From Bacteroidia bacterium (GTDB lineage: Bacteria > Bacteroidota > Bacteroidia > B-17B0 > Aurantibacillaceae), in assembly GCA_022842625.1 (NCBI GenBank), contig JALHPG010000006.1, positions 1-64,000 of the forward strand: 64,000 nt of DNA, written 5' to 3'. Shown in pieces: positions 1 to 10,544 of the stretch; positions within the stretch are counted from its first letter, which is position 1, and each line of letters begins with the position of its first letter. The translations under genes were made by a program, and so were the position numbers. Below the pieces are notes generated by a model. It had not been told where the DNA came from and did not search any database. It saw only the letters and a program-made list of their open reading frames with translations.

Positions 1-153
1 TACCAAATCAGGCGTTGTCTCTCAGAACATAACTTAGGGTCAGATGAATTGAAAGAATTAACAAAATTAAATGAGAAACTTGCCGAAAAAATCCTTCCTC
101 AAATTGAAGAATTTGGTTTCTTAGATAAAGACGAAGTATATGATAAAATATAA
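1..153 (+). CDS. C-terminal fragment of a hypothetical protein (cut by window start)
   Basis: Frame 1 is open from base 1 to TAA at 151-153 (YQIRRCLSEHNLGSDELKELTKLNEKLAEKILPQIEEFGFLDKDEVYDKI*). Confidence 0.6.
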   Translation, partial: YQIRRCLSEHNLGSDELKELTKLNEKLAEKILPQIEEFGFLDKDEVYDKI

Positions 154-210
154 TAAAGTGAATTTGTTTGAAATTAAAAAGTAAGTAAAATAAAGTGCAA
201 AACTTAAAAT

Positions 211-1209
211 ATGGCTGATAAAAAGGTATCGAAAAAACCGAAAGTTAATAATAAGGGACAAATTGAATCAATAGATGAAGTTCTATTCTATTTTGATGGT
301 AGTGATATCGAGGTCGATACCCTTATAGAAAGTCTTAATACATTTAAAAAGGTTTGCCAGGAGATAATGGATAAGGCAGAACCTGAAAAAAAGCTTGCGT
401 TAACCGTTAAAGGAGTAGATCGTGGAAGCGTTATTATTGATTACGGGATTGCGCTAATCGATACGGTTAAGCAAACAAAAGCGTTCGCACCTGACGCAAT
501 ATCTTATGCCGCAAATTTTGTTCAAACCGTTGCTGGTATTTATGCATTAGCTGCTTGGTTACGTGGGCGCAAACCTAAGAAAGTAAAGGAACAAACAAAA
601 AAGAATTCTGAAACATACGTTCAAGTAGAAAATAATAGTGGTTTAGTGCAAAATTTTGATTTACGGGGTGCTAATATATATTTGCAGGATTCACAATTAC
701 AAGAAATTATTGCACAAAACTTTAAAACACTTGATAGCGATAAAAGAGTAAAATCATTTGAAATAAGAGATAAAAAAGGTAAAGCATTAACCAAAATAAA
801 TCGCGACACATTTAGTGAAATCAGTAGAAAAGATATCGAAGAAGATGAAGGAGTAGATGAAAATAAAATTAAAACAGAAAAGGTTGAAACAACTTTGCCA
901 ATTAAGGGTCAGGACTGGGAATTAAAAAAAGGGTGGGAATTTTATTATAATGGAATTAAAATTACGGCTAAAATATTAGATACAACGTTTAAGAAAAAAA
1001 TAGAAGAAGGAGAACGATTTGCTAAAGGTGATTCGCTAGTTGTTGAACTTGAAATAAAAAAAGAGTTTGATCAAACGATTGGAGTTTTTATTAATAAATC
1101 TTATGCTATTACGAAAATTAAAGAGCATATTAAACGCGGGGCTGCCATACAAGGGAAACTATTTGTAGAAAAGCCTGAAAGGAAAAAAAAGAAAAAAGCG
1201 GATAAATAA
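211..1209 (+). CDS. Hypothetical protein, 332 aa, first gene of a two-gene unit
   Basis: Long ORF; hydrophobic stretch near residues 100-120; stop 3 bp before next ATG. Confidence 0.75.
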   Translation: MADKKVSKKPKVNNKGQIESIDEVLFYFDGSDIEVDTLIESLNTFKKVCQEIMDKAEPEKKLALTVKGVDRGSVIIDYGIALIDTVKQTKAFAPDAISYAANFVQTVAGIYALAAWLRGRKPKKVKEQTKKNSETYVQVENNSGLVQNFDLRGANIYLQDSQLQEIIAQNFKTLDSDKRVKSFEIRDKKGKALTKINRDTFSEISRKDIEEDEGVDENKIKTEKVETTLPIKGQDWELKKGWEFYYNGIKITAKILDTTFKKKIEEGERFAKGDSLVVELEIKKEFDQTIGVFINKSYAITKIKEHIKRGAAIQGKLFVEKPERKKKKKADK

Positions 1210-1212
1210 AAA

Positions 1213-1812
1213 ATGAATAAAAAAAAACAAATTATAAAACTTTCGAGTAAGGAAACAGTTACTGTAGGTAAATTTAAGCATGTAGATGTAGATTCTGAAT
1301 TAAAAGAGAAATGCGAAAGAGAAGCTTTTTATTTGTTAGGTAAACTGTCCACGCAATTTGCAGAACTTGAAGAACTTGTTCAGGAATTTATATGCTTTCT
1401 TGTTTTAAATGAAAATGTTGTTGGTCAATACCTTTTGGAAAAAAATACTCTCGATTCAAATTTAAAATTACTCGAGAAGCTAAATGAATATTATGAATTT
1501 CAACCTGAAATAATCCATGCTACAATCCAAGAAATTTATACGATAAAACAAATCAGAAATAACCTTATTCATGGCACTTGGTTCATACACCCAGATAATT
1601 TTAAAGAAAAAATAATAATTAATGTTCGGTCATGTAAAATTGAGGTTATAAGTGATCTGGCAAAAAAACATAAAAGTTGGACTAATATAACCGAAAAAAA
1701 TTACAATATTTTGGAAGTTGAAGAATTTATTAAAATTGTTACATCAATAAACCATCGAATAACACTTTTAAAATCATCATTAGTATCTTGGAAAGAAAAT
1801 GAAGAAGATTAA
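1213..1812 (+). CDS. Hypothetical protein with HEPN-like RX4H motif (IRNNLIHGTW)
   Basis: ORF directly after the 332-aa gene; helical sequence with RNNLIH motif. Confidence 0.65.
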   Translation: MNKKKQIIKLSSKETVTVGKFKHVDVDSELKEKCEREAFYLLGKLSTQFAELEELVQEFICFLVLNENVVGQYLLEKNTLDSNLKLLEKLNEYYEFQPEIIHATIQEIYTIKQIRNNLIHGTWFIHPDNFKEKIIINVRSCKIEVISDLAKKHKSWTNITEKNYNILEVEEFIKIVTSINHRITLLKSSLVSWKENEED

Positions 1813-2002
1813 TTATTTAGTTTTGTTTCGGTCAAATTACTTTCATGTTTTAAACTGATTGAAAAAGGAATTTTTATATACAGAAATATTGCCGATTTTT
1901 TATTACCAGAATAGGTAAGGTAAATTATGTGCAATATTTCTTTGTACTTATACTTTATATTAATGTTCCGATTTTATTGCCACTAAAGATCTGTAATATA
2001 AT

Positions 2003-3526
2003 TTAGGCGAACACCTTCATCTCACCTCCTTGATTATATCTACCATACTGAGTAGCTATACCTCTTTCAGGAACTTCAATCACGACATCAACATTATGCT
2101 TATGCTCCATAGCACCTTTATGATTTCCATCTTTTGTAGTTTGGAAAATGTAAATATAACTGATGCCGGAATTTTTACGTTCCAATAGATCAAGTTCTTC
2201 AGGACTTAAACCAGCCTTATTTACACTATCAATAAAAACAAAATCATAACCTGATATTTTAGTTGGTATATAATCAGAAACGAATAAATTCGGATGTGCT
2301 ACGTTTTTTTCTTGTAGTTTTTGTTTTAAGGTGTCATCAAAACCTTCTTCATAAGCTATATATAATACCTTACCATGATAGCGAGCCAAGTAACCTGCAA
2401 AATCAATTGCTAAATAGGATTTACCAAATTTTGGTCTGCCGAATATCATTGCAGAAAATCCACGAGAAGGGTTGCCGATAAAAGTCAACCATTTACCGCT
2501 AAACCCAAGTTTATCAGTTTTAAGTTCAATAACATCCTGAGAGTTTAGTATTTTATTTCTAGGTGGCAACGTTTTGGTTGCATCGGTTTTAAAATCTTCT
2601 CGCTCATCATCAAAACCGTTTAAGGAGTGATTACAGCCGCACTCTTTTAAAACACCTTCTAAACCGTTTAACTGAGCTTCTGTAATTGATAAAGTTGGTT
2701 TACTACTTTGTTGTTTTACAAAATGCTCTAATGAACTTAAAATAATTTTAACATGCTTTATGTATTTATCGGTAGGTGTTAATTTTTTTGTTTCAAGGGC
2801 ATCAGCAATTCTGTTGTAAAGATTTTTTGCTTTTTCTTTGGTCATTTCTTTGCCCTGCAAATTAATATAGGCTTTAATAAAACGAACAGAATTCATAACC
2901 ACTTCACCGCCACCAATTTTTTGATACTTGATTAAATCAGCATCACTAAATTTAAACGTGATTTCTTTGCCCATTTTTTTATAACTGTCAACTAATTGTT
3001 TTTGTATGTACTCAATTAGTTTAGCATGTTTAGAAGTTTTACGCACTCGTTTTTCTATAATTGCTTTTTGTAGGGAGCGTATAAAACTAAGAACCTGGTC
3101 TTTGCTTTTTGTTTTGTTATGCAGAGAAGCGAAACGACGAATAAAAGCCGTTTCGGGGCTAATTAATTCTACATCCTTGCCATTAAACTTTTGTTTTGGT
3201 TGTTTTTTATTGGGTGTTTTGTTATTCCGTGACGGTTCTTTGTAATTTGTTTGATATGGCTTAACAGGTTTTTCTGTTTTAACAGCTACTTGTTTTTCAG
3301 GTTTGGGAGTAGGGGATTGCTTTGATTTTTCAGAAGCTTCGATAAATTTCGCCAACACCTCAAAAGTCAAATCAAATTGTTTTTTGAACGTACCATAAGC
3401 ATTCCAATTCGTTCCGTTTTTGGTTGCTTTCTCAATTAACTCATGCCCTTTTTTTAAAGCAGGAGATAAATTCTCAACACCAACTTTTGCTACCGTTGCA
3501 AAATAATTATCGCTTGTAATTTTCAT
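2003..3526 (-). CDS. RecA/RadA-like P-loop ATPase with basic N-terminal region
   Basis: Walker A GRPKFGKS, Walker B DFVFIDS; last gene of the minus-strand block. Confidence 0.7.
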   Translation of the reverse strand: MKITSDNYFATVAKVGVENLSPALKKGHELIEKATKNGTNWNAYGTFKKQFDLTFEVLAKFIEASEKSKQSPTPKPEKQVAVKTEKPVKPYQTNYKEPSRNNKTPNKKQPKQKFNGKDVELISPETAFIRRFASLHNKTKSKDQVLSFIRSLQKAIIEKRVRKTSKHAKLIEYIQKQLVDSYKKMGKEITFKFSDADLIKYQKIGGGEVVMNSVRFIKAYINLQGKEMTKEKAKNLYNRIADALETKKLTPTDKYIKHVKIILSSLEHFVKQQSSKPTLSITEAQLNGLEGVLKECGCNHSLNGFDDEREDFKTDATKTLPPRNKILNSQDVIELKTDKLGFSGKWLTFIGNPSRGFSAMIFGRPKFGKSYLAIDFAGYLARYHGKVLYIAYEEGFDDTLKQKLQEKNVAHPNLFVSDYIPTKISGYDFVFIDSVNKAGLSPEELDLLERKNSGISYIYIFQTTKDGNHKGAMEHKHNVDVVIEVPERGIATQYGRYNQGGEMKVFA

Positions 3527-3551
3527 GTTTCTTCGTTTTAATTTCTAATAA

Positions 3552-6500
3552 TTATGCCGCTAAGCGGAGCATTTCTAATTCAAGTTCTAATTCTACTTCC
3601 ACCGCTAGAGCTAAGAGTGATAGTTCTTCCTGCTCTTCAACTTCCTCTGGGCTTAATAGAATGATTGGATGTCGGGCTTTGTGTGCTTCGTTATTTTCAT
3701 TCTCGATACTTTTAAATTGTATCATATCTACCAGTAACGAATCATTAAACTTGGCTTGCAGAATATTTAAGAATGCTTTTAAATTGGCATCTTCTATACT
3801 TGCCACCATTTTATCGGCAGTTTTATTAAAGTTGTTACTGATGACTAATTTTAAAATATCGGTATCTAAAAACACATCGCCACCACGTTGTTTAGATGAT
3901 GGAACAATAATCTTAAATAGATCCCCGGTGCTAAAAATTGAAGTTCCGTTTTGGGTGGTAATTCCTTTACCATTTACCAAACCTTTAATTATTTTCGCTG
4001 CCCTTGCAATGGGAACGGCAACTTTATTTTCCATGCCGTTTTCATCTGCTTCCCAATATTCCGGCATTAAGATTCCTTTTTTGGTTTCATTAGTATTGGT
4101 GGTGTAACTTACTAGCTTACCTTTAAAACTGGCGAACGCCTGTAATAAATTTCCTGTTACGATATAACGTACCCCACGAGATTTACTGCTTGCTTTAATG
4201 GCTTGTTCCCAATTCGCTAATAATTCATCTGTGCTTAGTTCTTCAACATTATAACTTGCGCCAATAATGGCATTTACATCTTGGGTATAAGAAGCGGGAA
4301 TGGCAATGTACTTGTTAGAAGAAGCTAAAGCAAAACGTAAACGGATATTACTTGGCGCATAGGGGTTTTTCTTTTTCTGGTCGATAATAAAACCTAAGAA
4401 TACCGAAGTTATTTTAACATCGCCCTCTGAATAAGAACTAATAGGATAGAGGGTATTCCTGCCAACATAAAAGAATTTAAAAATACCGTTTAGATATTGC
4501 AAACGATTTTTATTTTGGATTTGTAACTTCTCATTTTGTTTGCTACTGGCTTCGTTTAATTCTTTAGTACGTTCCTTTTCATATAATAAATAAGCACCTT
4601 TGCCTTCTTTTTCTAAAATCTTTATTCCCTTTTTTTCATTGGGGATGTCTTTGATAAATTCTGCATAATAGTTTTCGTTAATTGCTAAATCTTTTTCTAA
4701 TTGAGATTTAAAAAATTTGTCTGCTTCTTTAATAATGTGTTGTTGTAATTCTTTTGGATTTAGACCTAAGTCATTGCTTAAACTTTCTTTTAAGATATTT
4801 TCTAGTTCAGTTTTAGTAAATGGTTTGCGTAAGATGTTAGCTTCTACTTTTTCTAAAAAACTATCTGTTCCAAATTCACTATCGCCACCTTTGCCCATAC
4901 GCACTACTTTTTGCGACACCATTTCAGCTTCTAAGTTCATCGCTTCAACCTCTAAGTCATATTCGCCTATTTGTTTTAAGTATTCAACATACTCTATATA
5001 GACTTGCGATATTTCGGTATAAAACTCCGCTTGCATTTTTGTAGAAAGTACCGCCACACGCCCTGATACTTTATGAGCGGCTTCTTCTAATACTTCTCCA
5101 CCTTCATTAGAAGTATCTTCTAATTTTAAAGGATCGCCTAATAATTTATTGGTATCGGGATTATCTTGTAAATATTGTGTAACAATTTTATCGCCATATT
5201 TATTTAAAAAATCGGGTACATCTAAAATTTTGGTGCTTTGTTTTTGGTTAGAGGTGGTATTGGCATCTAAGGATTTCAATTTCTTTTGTAACATCATCAT
5301 TAAACGTTTTTCAGCTGGAACGGCACTCATTACGTAATCATAAATAGGAGCAAGGATTTGTCCAGTACGATTAATACGCCCTCGTTTTTGTACTTCAGTA
5401 TTAATATCTAGTTCGGCTTGTAAAACAATCATAACACGTTGTTTTACCTCCTGTGCATTTACTTTTTTGGTAACGATGGCGTGAGCCGATGCACCAGTTG
5501 CACCTGACTGATTAATTAATAATACATCCACCTCGTTATTATTAAATTGGCGAAAGGCATCATTAGTATTTATTTTGGTACGACTTAAAACAACACCTTT
5601 ATTTGTTTTGGTATTAATTTGTACCTCGTATTTCCGCCCTGTAACTTCAGCAACATTGTAGCCTGCCGCCTTTAATTTTTGAACGATAATATCAATCGGC
5701 GAAATAGAAATCCCTGAGCTTAATGTTTTTATTTTTTTGGAGATCTCTAAAAATTTCTCTCGCACTTCGGGAGCAAATTCATTTAACTGAAATTTTTTAA
5801 ACTCTTTTTTGCCTTCAGGGGTGGTAATTGTGTAACGTAATATACCATCTAAGCCACGTTGCAACACTTCTGAAAAATCAGCATTAATCGTATCTCCATT
5901 AGCCACAGGTAGACCTGCTTCGTTTTCCATTTGCTCAATAAAACTTCCCATAGTAGAAGCAAAAGCAATCACAGGTTTTTTACCTTCTTTCAATCGCATG
6001 ATGGCTCGATCAGCCACTGCATCGGCTTTAATTGAAAATAGCATTTGATTAATTACTTGAAACACTTTAGAGAAGTAGGGCATATTATCAACCCCTGCCG
6101 CAGAAGTTCCGCCACGTTTGGTAATTTCTTTACCCTCTGCAACGGCAATGTCATCCATTTCATCAACCATACTATCTACGTTGGTAGATTGAAAGGAAAT
6201 TATATCACGTAAGATTTCAGTAATGTTATCGGCAATAGCTTTATGCTCGTTCTCTAATTCATCGAGCGTTAAATAGTTCACTTCAATCCCTTCAAAACTT
6301 CTTTCTCTGCGAAGCATTTGTCCTTCCTTCACTAATTGAGAGGCTAATACTTCCTGTAAAGCAACACCACCTTTGGTAATAGCTTCTACTAATTCGTCCT
6401 TACTCATGTTGGCATCGCTGATAGCGGTTTTCATGGCGTAGATGGGCATGTTATCAGGACGTTTGGCAAACGTTGCCGATAAAAAAATTACACCCTTTGC

Positions 6501-9449
6501 ACTGCCAACTATTCCTTGCAGATATTCGCCAGTTTGTGATGAACCCGAAGCATTATGACTTTCATCTAAGATCATAATATTATCTTCTGCGATCACTCTT
6601 AGAAAATTTGGCTTTTCGGGTTTACGGTCAGGTGAATTAAATTGGGTGTAAGTCGCTAATACAAAATCTGCGTTTGCAGGAATACGCTGATCTTTAAAAT
6701 ACACTTGTTGTTCGGCGGGAGATAAGGCGTGATGAATAACCTCTCCGTTTTCATCTTTAATATCGGTTTTACTTTCTCTACCATTAACAATAAACGGAAC
6801 CAAATGAGCAGATCCAATAGCGGTTAAATCTCGGTAGATGTCTGAAAATAAATTTGGCTTTTCTGTAATAAAAATGGGTTTTTTGCCTTGTAAAACGGCG
6901 TAACGAATCATTGCCGCTGCAATACGTCCTTTACCTATTCCTGTTTGGTCACCGATAATCATTCCCTGTTCTCGTGCTTCGATATTATAAATTGCCATTG
7001 CAACGGCATCGGTTTGTTCAGCAGATAAAGCTTTACACAAATCCAGTTTAGAACTATACCCTAAACGTTGGCGAACAAACTCATCCATATTCCCGCCAAC
7101 TTCTTGCTGAATAAATTTTAAGGCTTGGCTTGTTTCATATTCCATAGAATCGGGAACAACGGTATTTAAAACAACACAGCTTTCTGATGCAGGTAAATAG
7201 GGAGCCCCTAAATCAGTTTCATTATTATTCAGTTTGTTTAATTCCGCTTCGAGTTGACTTTCTAAATCTGCAAAAGCATTTTTAAAACTGTGTTCTGCAT
7301 GGCTTGATTTATTTTTTGTTGCTTCTAATTCTTCTGCGATGCCAACACGGTTACCTGCTTTTACTAATTTGTTCAAATACATATCTAAATCGCCAGTTGG
7401 AAATTTTATGTAAGTGAACTCTTGACCGTTTTGATGAAATTGATTTATAGGTAAACTAATTATTTTATTGATAATAGCTACATCATCTTTGAAAGCATAA
7501 TAATTATCTCCTACACGAACTAATAATAAAACATCTTTGTATTTTGGTTTTAAGCCAGTAAAATTTTTAAAAGCTTTTTCAGTTTCCGATTGTTCCATTG
7601 CTGATAATTTTGTGTGAGTGGATGATGTGTTTTCCTTTTCACTAGTGCCGTATTCAAAAGGCAAAGCAGTTCTCATGGCATCCATTACTCTGTCGTATAA
7701 CTCATCAAAACGACTTACAACTTTTGCATTGTAGGTATTAGAAGTTGGGGCAACACCGCTTGCTTTTTCTTTCCTGCCATTAATTAAAATCAAGCGTGTA
7801 TTAAAACTTGTGCCTTGGCGAGAATATAATTTACTGCCGTCAATAGGAATAACATCCATGACATTAAAATGCGAGTACAAATAATTAAAGAAAATACGAT
7901 TACCGCCTTTTAAGATCCTTCCTTTGTCATCATATTTAGTGTGACCACCAATTATAATGGCTGACTTGCCATTGTCTTTTACCATTTCTAAAGCACGGAT
8001 TGCCATCAAATGGTCGAGTGTATCAATCGGGTAATTATCAAACTCAACTGTTTTATTTAATCTTCCAAAGGGTGGGTTAGTAATTACTGCATCAAATTTT
8101 TTATTCCAGTTAACATCTAATGATTTTGAAAACGGTTTTGTAGCATCTTCTTGATAAACACTTCTAAACCCCTGAGTTTGTAAATGCAAATGGCGAGTGT
8201 TATCAATTTCATTTACTCTGAAATAATATGGGTTGGCGGCAATGGTTAATAAGCCGTTCCCTGCGCTTGGTTCAAAAGCAATTTTCTCTTTTTCTTCTTC
8301 AAATTTATCTACACCACAAAAAATGCCTGCTAAAAAACCTATCGGTGCAGGAGTAGAATACTGCTGTAATAAAATACTTTGTGAAGTGCGGTGTGATAAA
8401 TTAACTTGAGTTTCATACAAGCGTACAATTTTTTTATAGCGTTCGCTAACTGAAAGTTGTTTGGATTGAGCAATACTTCTTGCGGTAATGACGATGGCTA
8501 ACTCAATTAATTCTTTGATATTATTTTTATCATAAATTTTAAATGAAGCGCCTAATTTTTCTAATACCGTTTTATTACCGATAGTTTCTAGTTCGATTCG
8601 ACGAAGAACTTGGGTTAAAAATTGTTGGTGGTTAAGCGGTAATAAAGAAAAACTGGTTTCTGAGGGTAAACCATCTAATCCACTCATCATACCCTCATCT
8701 CCAAATGAATAAAAATCTTCACTTGTTATGATTATGTGGTCAAGCACATTAATATCAAAAAGTTGTGCGGTTTCTTTGATTTTTTTAGTGATGGCAACAT
8801 CTTCATTACTTGGTTTGGTATTACCGCTTGGGTGGTTGTGTGATAAGAGGATAGAAGTACAAGCGGATTTAACCGCTACCGCCATTATTAAACGGATGTC
8901 CACGATTGTTCCCGTTAGACCACCTTTACTATGGCGGTAATAACCCAGTACTTTATTCTGACGGTTGAGATACAAAATAATAAACTGCTCCTGTAAATCT
9001 ATTTCGCCGTCGGGATAAATATCTCTCAATACTTTCTCGGCATCTTTGGACGAGTTAACTTTCGCTAATAGTTTACTATCTGTTCCACGATGGTATTGAA
9101 TTTTAATTTCGGGGATATTTATTTCAGTAACATCGCCTAAAATAATTTCAGGTTGCTCAGAATAATAACAACTACTTGGTTCCATCGCATCTGAGCCGTT
9201 GTGCCAATCTTCCATCAAATCCCAGTCAATAACTTCTATCAAATCTTCTATACTGTTATACCACTTTGTATCTCTGCCAAAACCAATAATTTTTAAGGAT
9301 CCTTTTTGCTTTTCGATTTCCTGCACCATAATTTGAGAAAACAAATCACCTTTCCAACCAAACGGTTGTTTGAACGTAATGATTTTTCCTTTTTCATTAA
9401 TTGCTTTAATCCGTTTGGCTTTAGTATCGTATAATTTTGCTTTTGACAT
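3552..9449 (-). CDS. Giant multidomain protein: RadC/JAB domain + N6 DNA methylase + strawberry-notch-type SF2 helicase (DarB-like architecture)
   Basis: RadC motif SHNHPSGNTKPSNED; methylase NPPF motif (ITNPPFGRLN); helicase GDQTGIGKGRIAAA, LDESHNASG, NRTGQ motifs. Confidence 0.85.
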   Translation of the reverse strand: MSKAKLYDTKAKRIKAINEKGKIITFKQPFGWKGDLFSQIMVQEIEKQKGSLKIIGFGRDTKWYNSIEDLIEVIDWDLMEDWHNGSDAMEPSSCYYSEQPEIILGDVTEINIPEIKIQYHRGTDSKLLAKVNSSKDAEKVLRDIYPDGEIDLQEQFIILYLNRQNKVLGYYRHSKGGLTGTIVDIRLIMAVAVKSACTSILLSHNHPSGNTKPSNEDVAITKKIKETAQLFDINVLDHIIITSEDFYSFGDEGMMSGLDGLPSETSFSLLPLNHQQFLTQVLRRIELETIGNKTVLEKLGASFKIYDKNNIKELIELAIVITARSIAQSKQLSVSERYKKIVRLYETQVNLSHRTSQSILLQQYSTPAPIGFLAGIFCGVDKFEEEKEKIAFEPSAGNGLLTIAANPYYFRVNEIDNTRHLHLQTQGFRSVYQEDATKPFSKSLDVNWNKKFDAVITNPPFGRLNKTVEFDNYPIDTLDHLMAIRALEMVKDNGKSAIIIGGHTKYDDKGRILKGGNRIFFNYLYSHFNVMDVIPIDGSKLYSRQGTSFNTRLILINGRKEKASGVAPTSNTYNAKVVSRFDELYDRVMDAMRTALPFEYGTSEKENTSSTHTKLSAMEQSETEKAFKNFTGLKPKYKDVLLLVRVGDNYYAFKDDVAIINKIISLPINQFHQNGQEFTYIKFPTGDLDMYLNKLVKAGNRVGIAEELEATKNKSSHAEHSFKNAFADLESQLEAELNKLNNNETDLGAPYLPASESCVVLNTVVPDSMEYETSQALKFIQQEVGGNMDEFVRQRLGYSSKLDLCKALSAEQTDAVAMAIYNIEAREQGMIIGDQTGIGKGRIAAAMIRYAVLQGKKPIFITEKPNLFSDIYRDLTAIGSAHLVPFIVNGRESKTDIKDENGEVIHHALSPAEQQVYFKDQRIPANADFVLATYTQFNSPDRKPEKPNFLRVIAEDNIMILDESHNASGSSQTGEYLQGIVGSAKGVIFLSATFAKRPDNMPIYAMKTAISDANMSKDELVEAITKGGVALQEVLASQLVKEGQMLRRERSFEGIEVNYLTLDELENEHKAIADNITEILRDIISFQSTNVDSMVDEMDDIAVAEGKEITKRGGTSAAGVDNMPYFSKVFQVINQMLFSIKADAVADRAIMRLKEGKKPVIAFASTMGSFIEQMENEAGLPVANGDTINADFSEVLQRGLDGILRYTITTPEGKKEFKKFQLNEFAPEVREKFLEISKKIKTLSSGISISPIDIIVQKLKAAGYNVAEVTGRKYEVQINTKTNKGVVLSRTKINTNDAFRQFNNNEVDVLLINQSGATGASAHAIVTKKVNAQEVKQRVMIVLQAELDINTEVQKRGRINRTGQILAPIYDYVMSAVPAEKRLMMMLQKKLKSLDANTTSNQKQSTKILDVPDFLNKYGDKIVTQYLQDNPDTNKLLGDPLKLEDTSNEGGEVLEEAAHKVSGRVAVLSTKMQAEFYTEISQVYIEYVEYLKQIGEYDLEVEAMNLEAEMVSQKVVRMGKGGDSEFGTDSFLEKVEANILRKPFTKTELENILKESLSNDLGLNPKELQQHIIKEADKFFKSQLEKDLAINENYYAEFIKDIPNEKKGIKILEKEGKGAYLLYEKERTKELNEASSKQNEKLQIQNKNRLQYLNGIFKFFYVGRNTLYPISSYSEGDVKITSVFLGFIIDQKKKNPYAPSNIRLRFALASSNKYIAIPASYTQDVNAIIGASYNVEELSTDELLANWEQAIKASSKSRGVRYIVTGNLLQAFASFKGKLVSYTTNTNETKKGILMPEYWEADENGMENKVAVPIARAAKIIKGLVNGKGITTQNGTSIFSTGDLFKIIVPSSKQRGGDVFLDTDILKLVISNNFNKTADKMVASIEDANLKAFLNILQAKFNDSLLVDMIQFKSIENENNEAHKARHPIILLSPEEVEEQEELSLLALAVEVELELELEMLRLAA

Positions 9450-9525
9450 TGTTCCAGTATTTTAAGATTAAATGGTAATAAGCAATACACTATTTAGTAG
9501 TTCGAAATAGTATATTGCTTTATCC

Positions 9526-10008
9526 TTAAATGGCTATGAGAAGAATGAGTATCCCAGTACTAAACGCAGTTGAGCCTAGAAAAATGTTGCGCCATCGTTT
9601 TGCCCGATTATGTTTTTTCTCTAACTTTAAATAGTCGGTTTGTAATTGTTTCTTTTCTGTGCCGCATTGGTTGCCTATAGTTTCTAAAGAGGTATTTGTC
9701 GTTTTATATTCCTCGAGGCTTTTATCTTTAGTGACTATCAGTTTATCATAATTGCTGACCAACGCACAATTTAAACTATCCTGTTGTTTGATGACACTTT
9801 GTAAGGCGATAGATTCAGACCTGAGTGTATCGTATTGCTGAAACACATAATAATATTCGCCAAAGTTCTCATTGCTCAATACAATGGCTCCATCTTTTGG
9901 GACGACATAATTTTGTTTATAATGTAATACCGTAAAAGTTGGAGTTTGGCTTTCTGCAATGCCTGAGAAGCATAAAGTGAGCAGTAATAATTTAAGGAGT
10001 GATTTCAT
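9526..10008 (-). CDS. Exported coiled-coil protein with C-terminal TM (spanin/holin-like layout, unproven)
   Basis: N-terminal signal-like segment, coiled coil, C-terminal hydrophobic segment. Confidence 0.5.
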   Translation of the reverse strand: MKSLLKLLLLTLCFSGIAESQTPTFTVLHYKQNYVVPKDGAIVLSNENFGEYYYVFQQYDTLRSESIALQSVIKQQDSLNCALVSNYDKLIVTKDKSLEEYKTTNTSLETIGNQCGTEKKQLQTDYLKLEKKHNRAKRWRNIFLGSTAFSTGILILLIAI

Positions 10009-10081
10009 TTTCTTTGGTTTTAGTTTTTAATTGTTTTGGGTTATTGATTTATTTTTTGTCCTGATCCTTGGTTCTTTTTTT

Positions 10082-10492
10082 TTATCTCGTGTTTTCTTTT
10101 TTATTCACCTCCTTTTGATTTGTTTGGGTTAGTTGTTGGATGTATTTATTTTGTTGCTCTTTGGTGAGTTTGTGCCAATTAGAGTTAACGATGGCGCTTA
10201 TTTTTTCTTGGATGTTTTGACTTTTATCCGCTATTTGGAGAACGAATAATTTTTGTTGTTGCAGTTCTACAAGAATACTGTCTTGCCTAATTTGCAAACG
10301 AGATAATTGCGTTTGTAAATTATTTTGTACGTGAATAATTTGTGCTTGTTCGCTTGTAGCGATAGGTAAAGTTGTTTTGGCTTTAAAATTGTGTTCTACT
10401 CGGATATAGAATAAAATGCCAATTAAAAAACTTATTACGTTTACCCACATATTTACCTGTTCGGGTTTTATTTCTCTGTTTAGGATTTTCAT
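10082..10492 (-). CDS. Small membrane-anchored coiled-coil protein
   Basis: One TM (VNVISFLIGILFYI) then Q/K-rich coiled coil. Confidence 0.55.
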   Translation of the reverse strand: MKILNREIKPEQVNMWVNVISFLIGILFYIRVEHNFKAKTTLPIATSEQAQIIHVQNNLQTQLSRLQIRQDSILVELQQQKLFVLQIADKSQNIQEKISAIVNSNWHKLTKEQQNKYIQQLTQTNQKEVNKKENTR

Positions 10493-10544
10493 TTTTATTA
10501 ATTAAAGATTTATGATTTGAGAATTAGCGACTGTTAGCGTCGGA

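Noticed and set aside
3661-8940. Several plus-strand ORFs inside the 1965-aa gene
   Set aside because: Antisense to a clear multidomain protein, low-complexity or hydrophobic translations with no recognisable motif.
9293-9490. 65-aa minus ORF overlapping the start of the 1965-aa gene
   Set aside because: Alternate-frame artefact; the RadC protein start is well supported.
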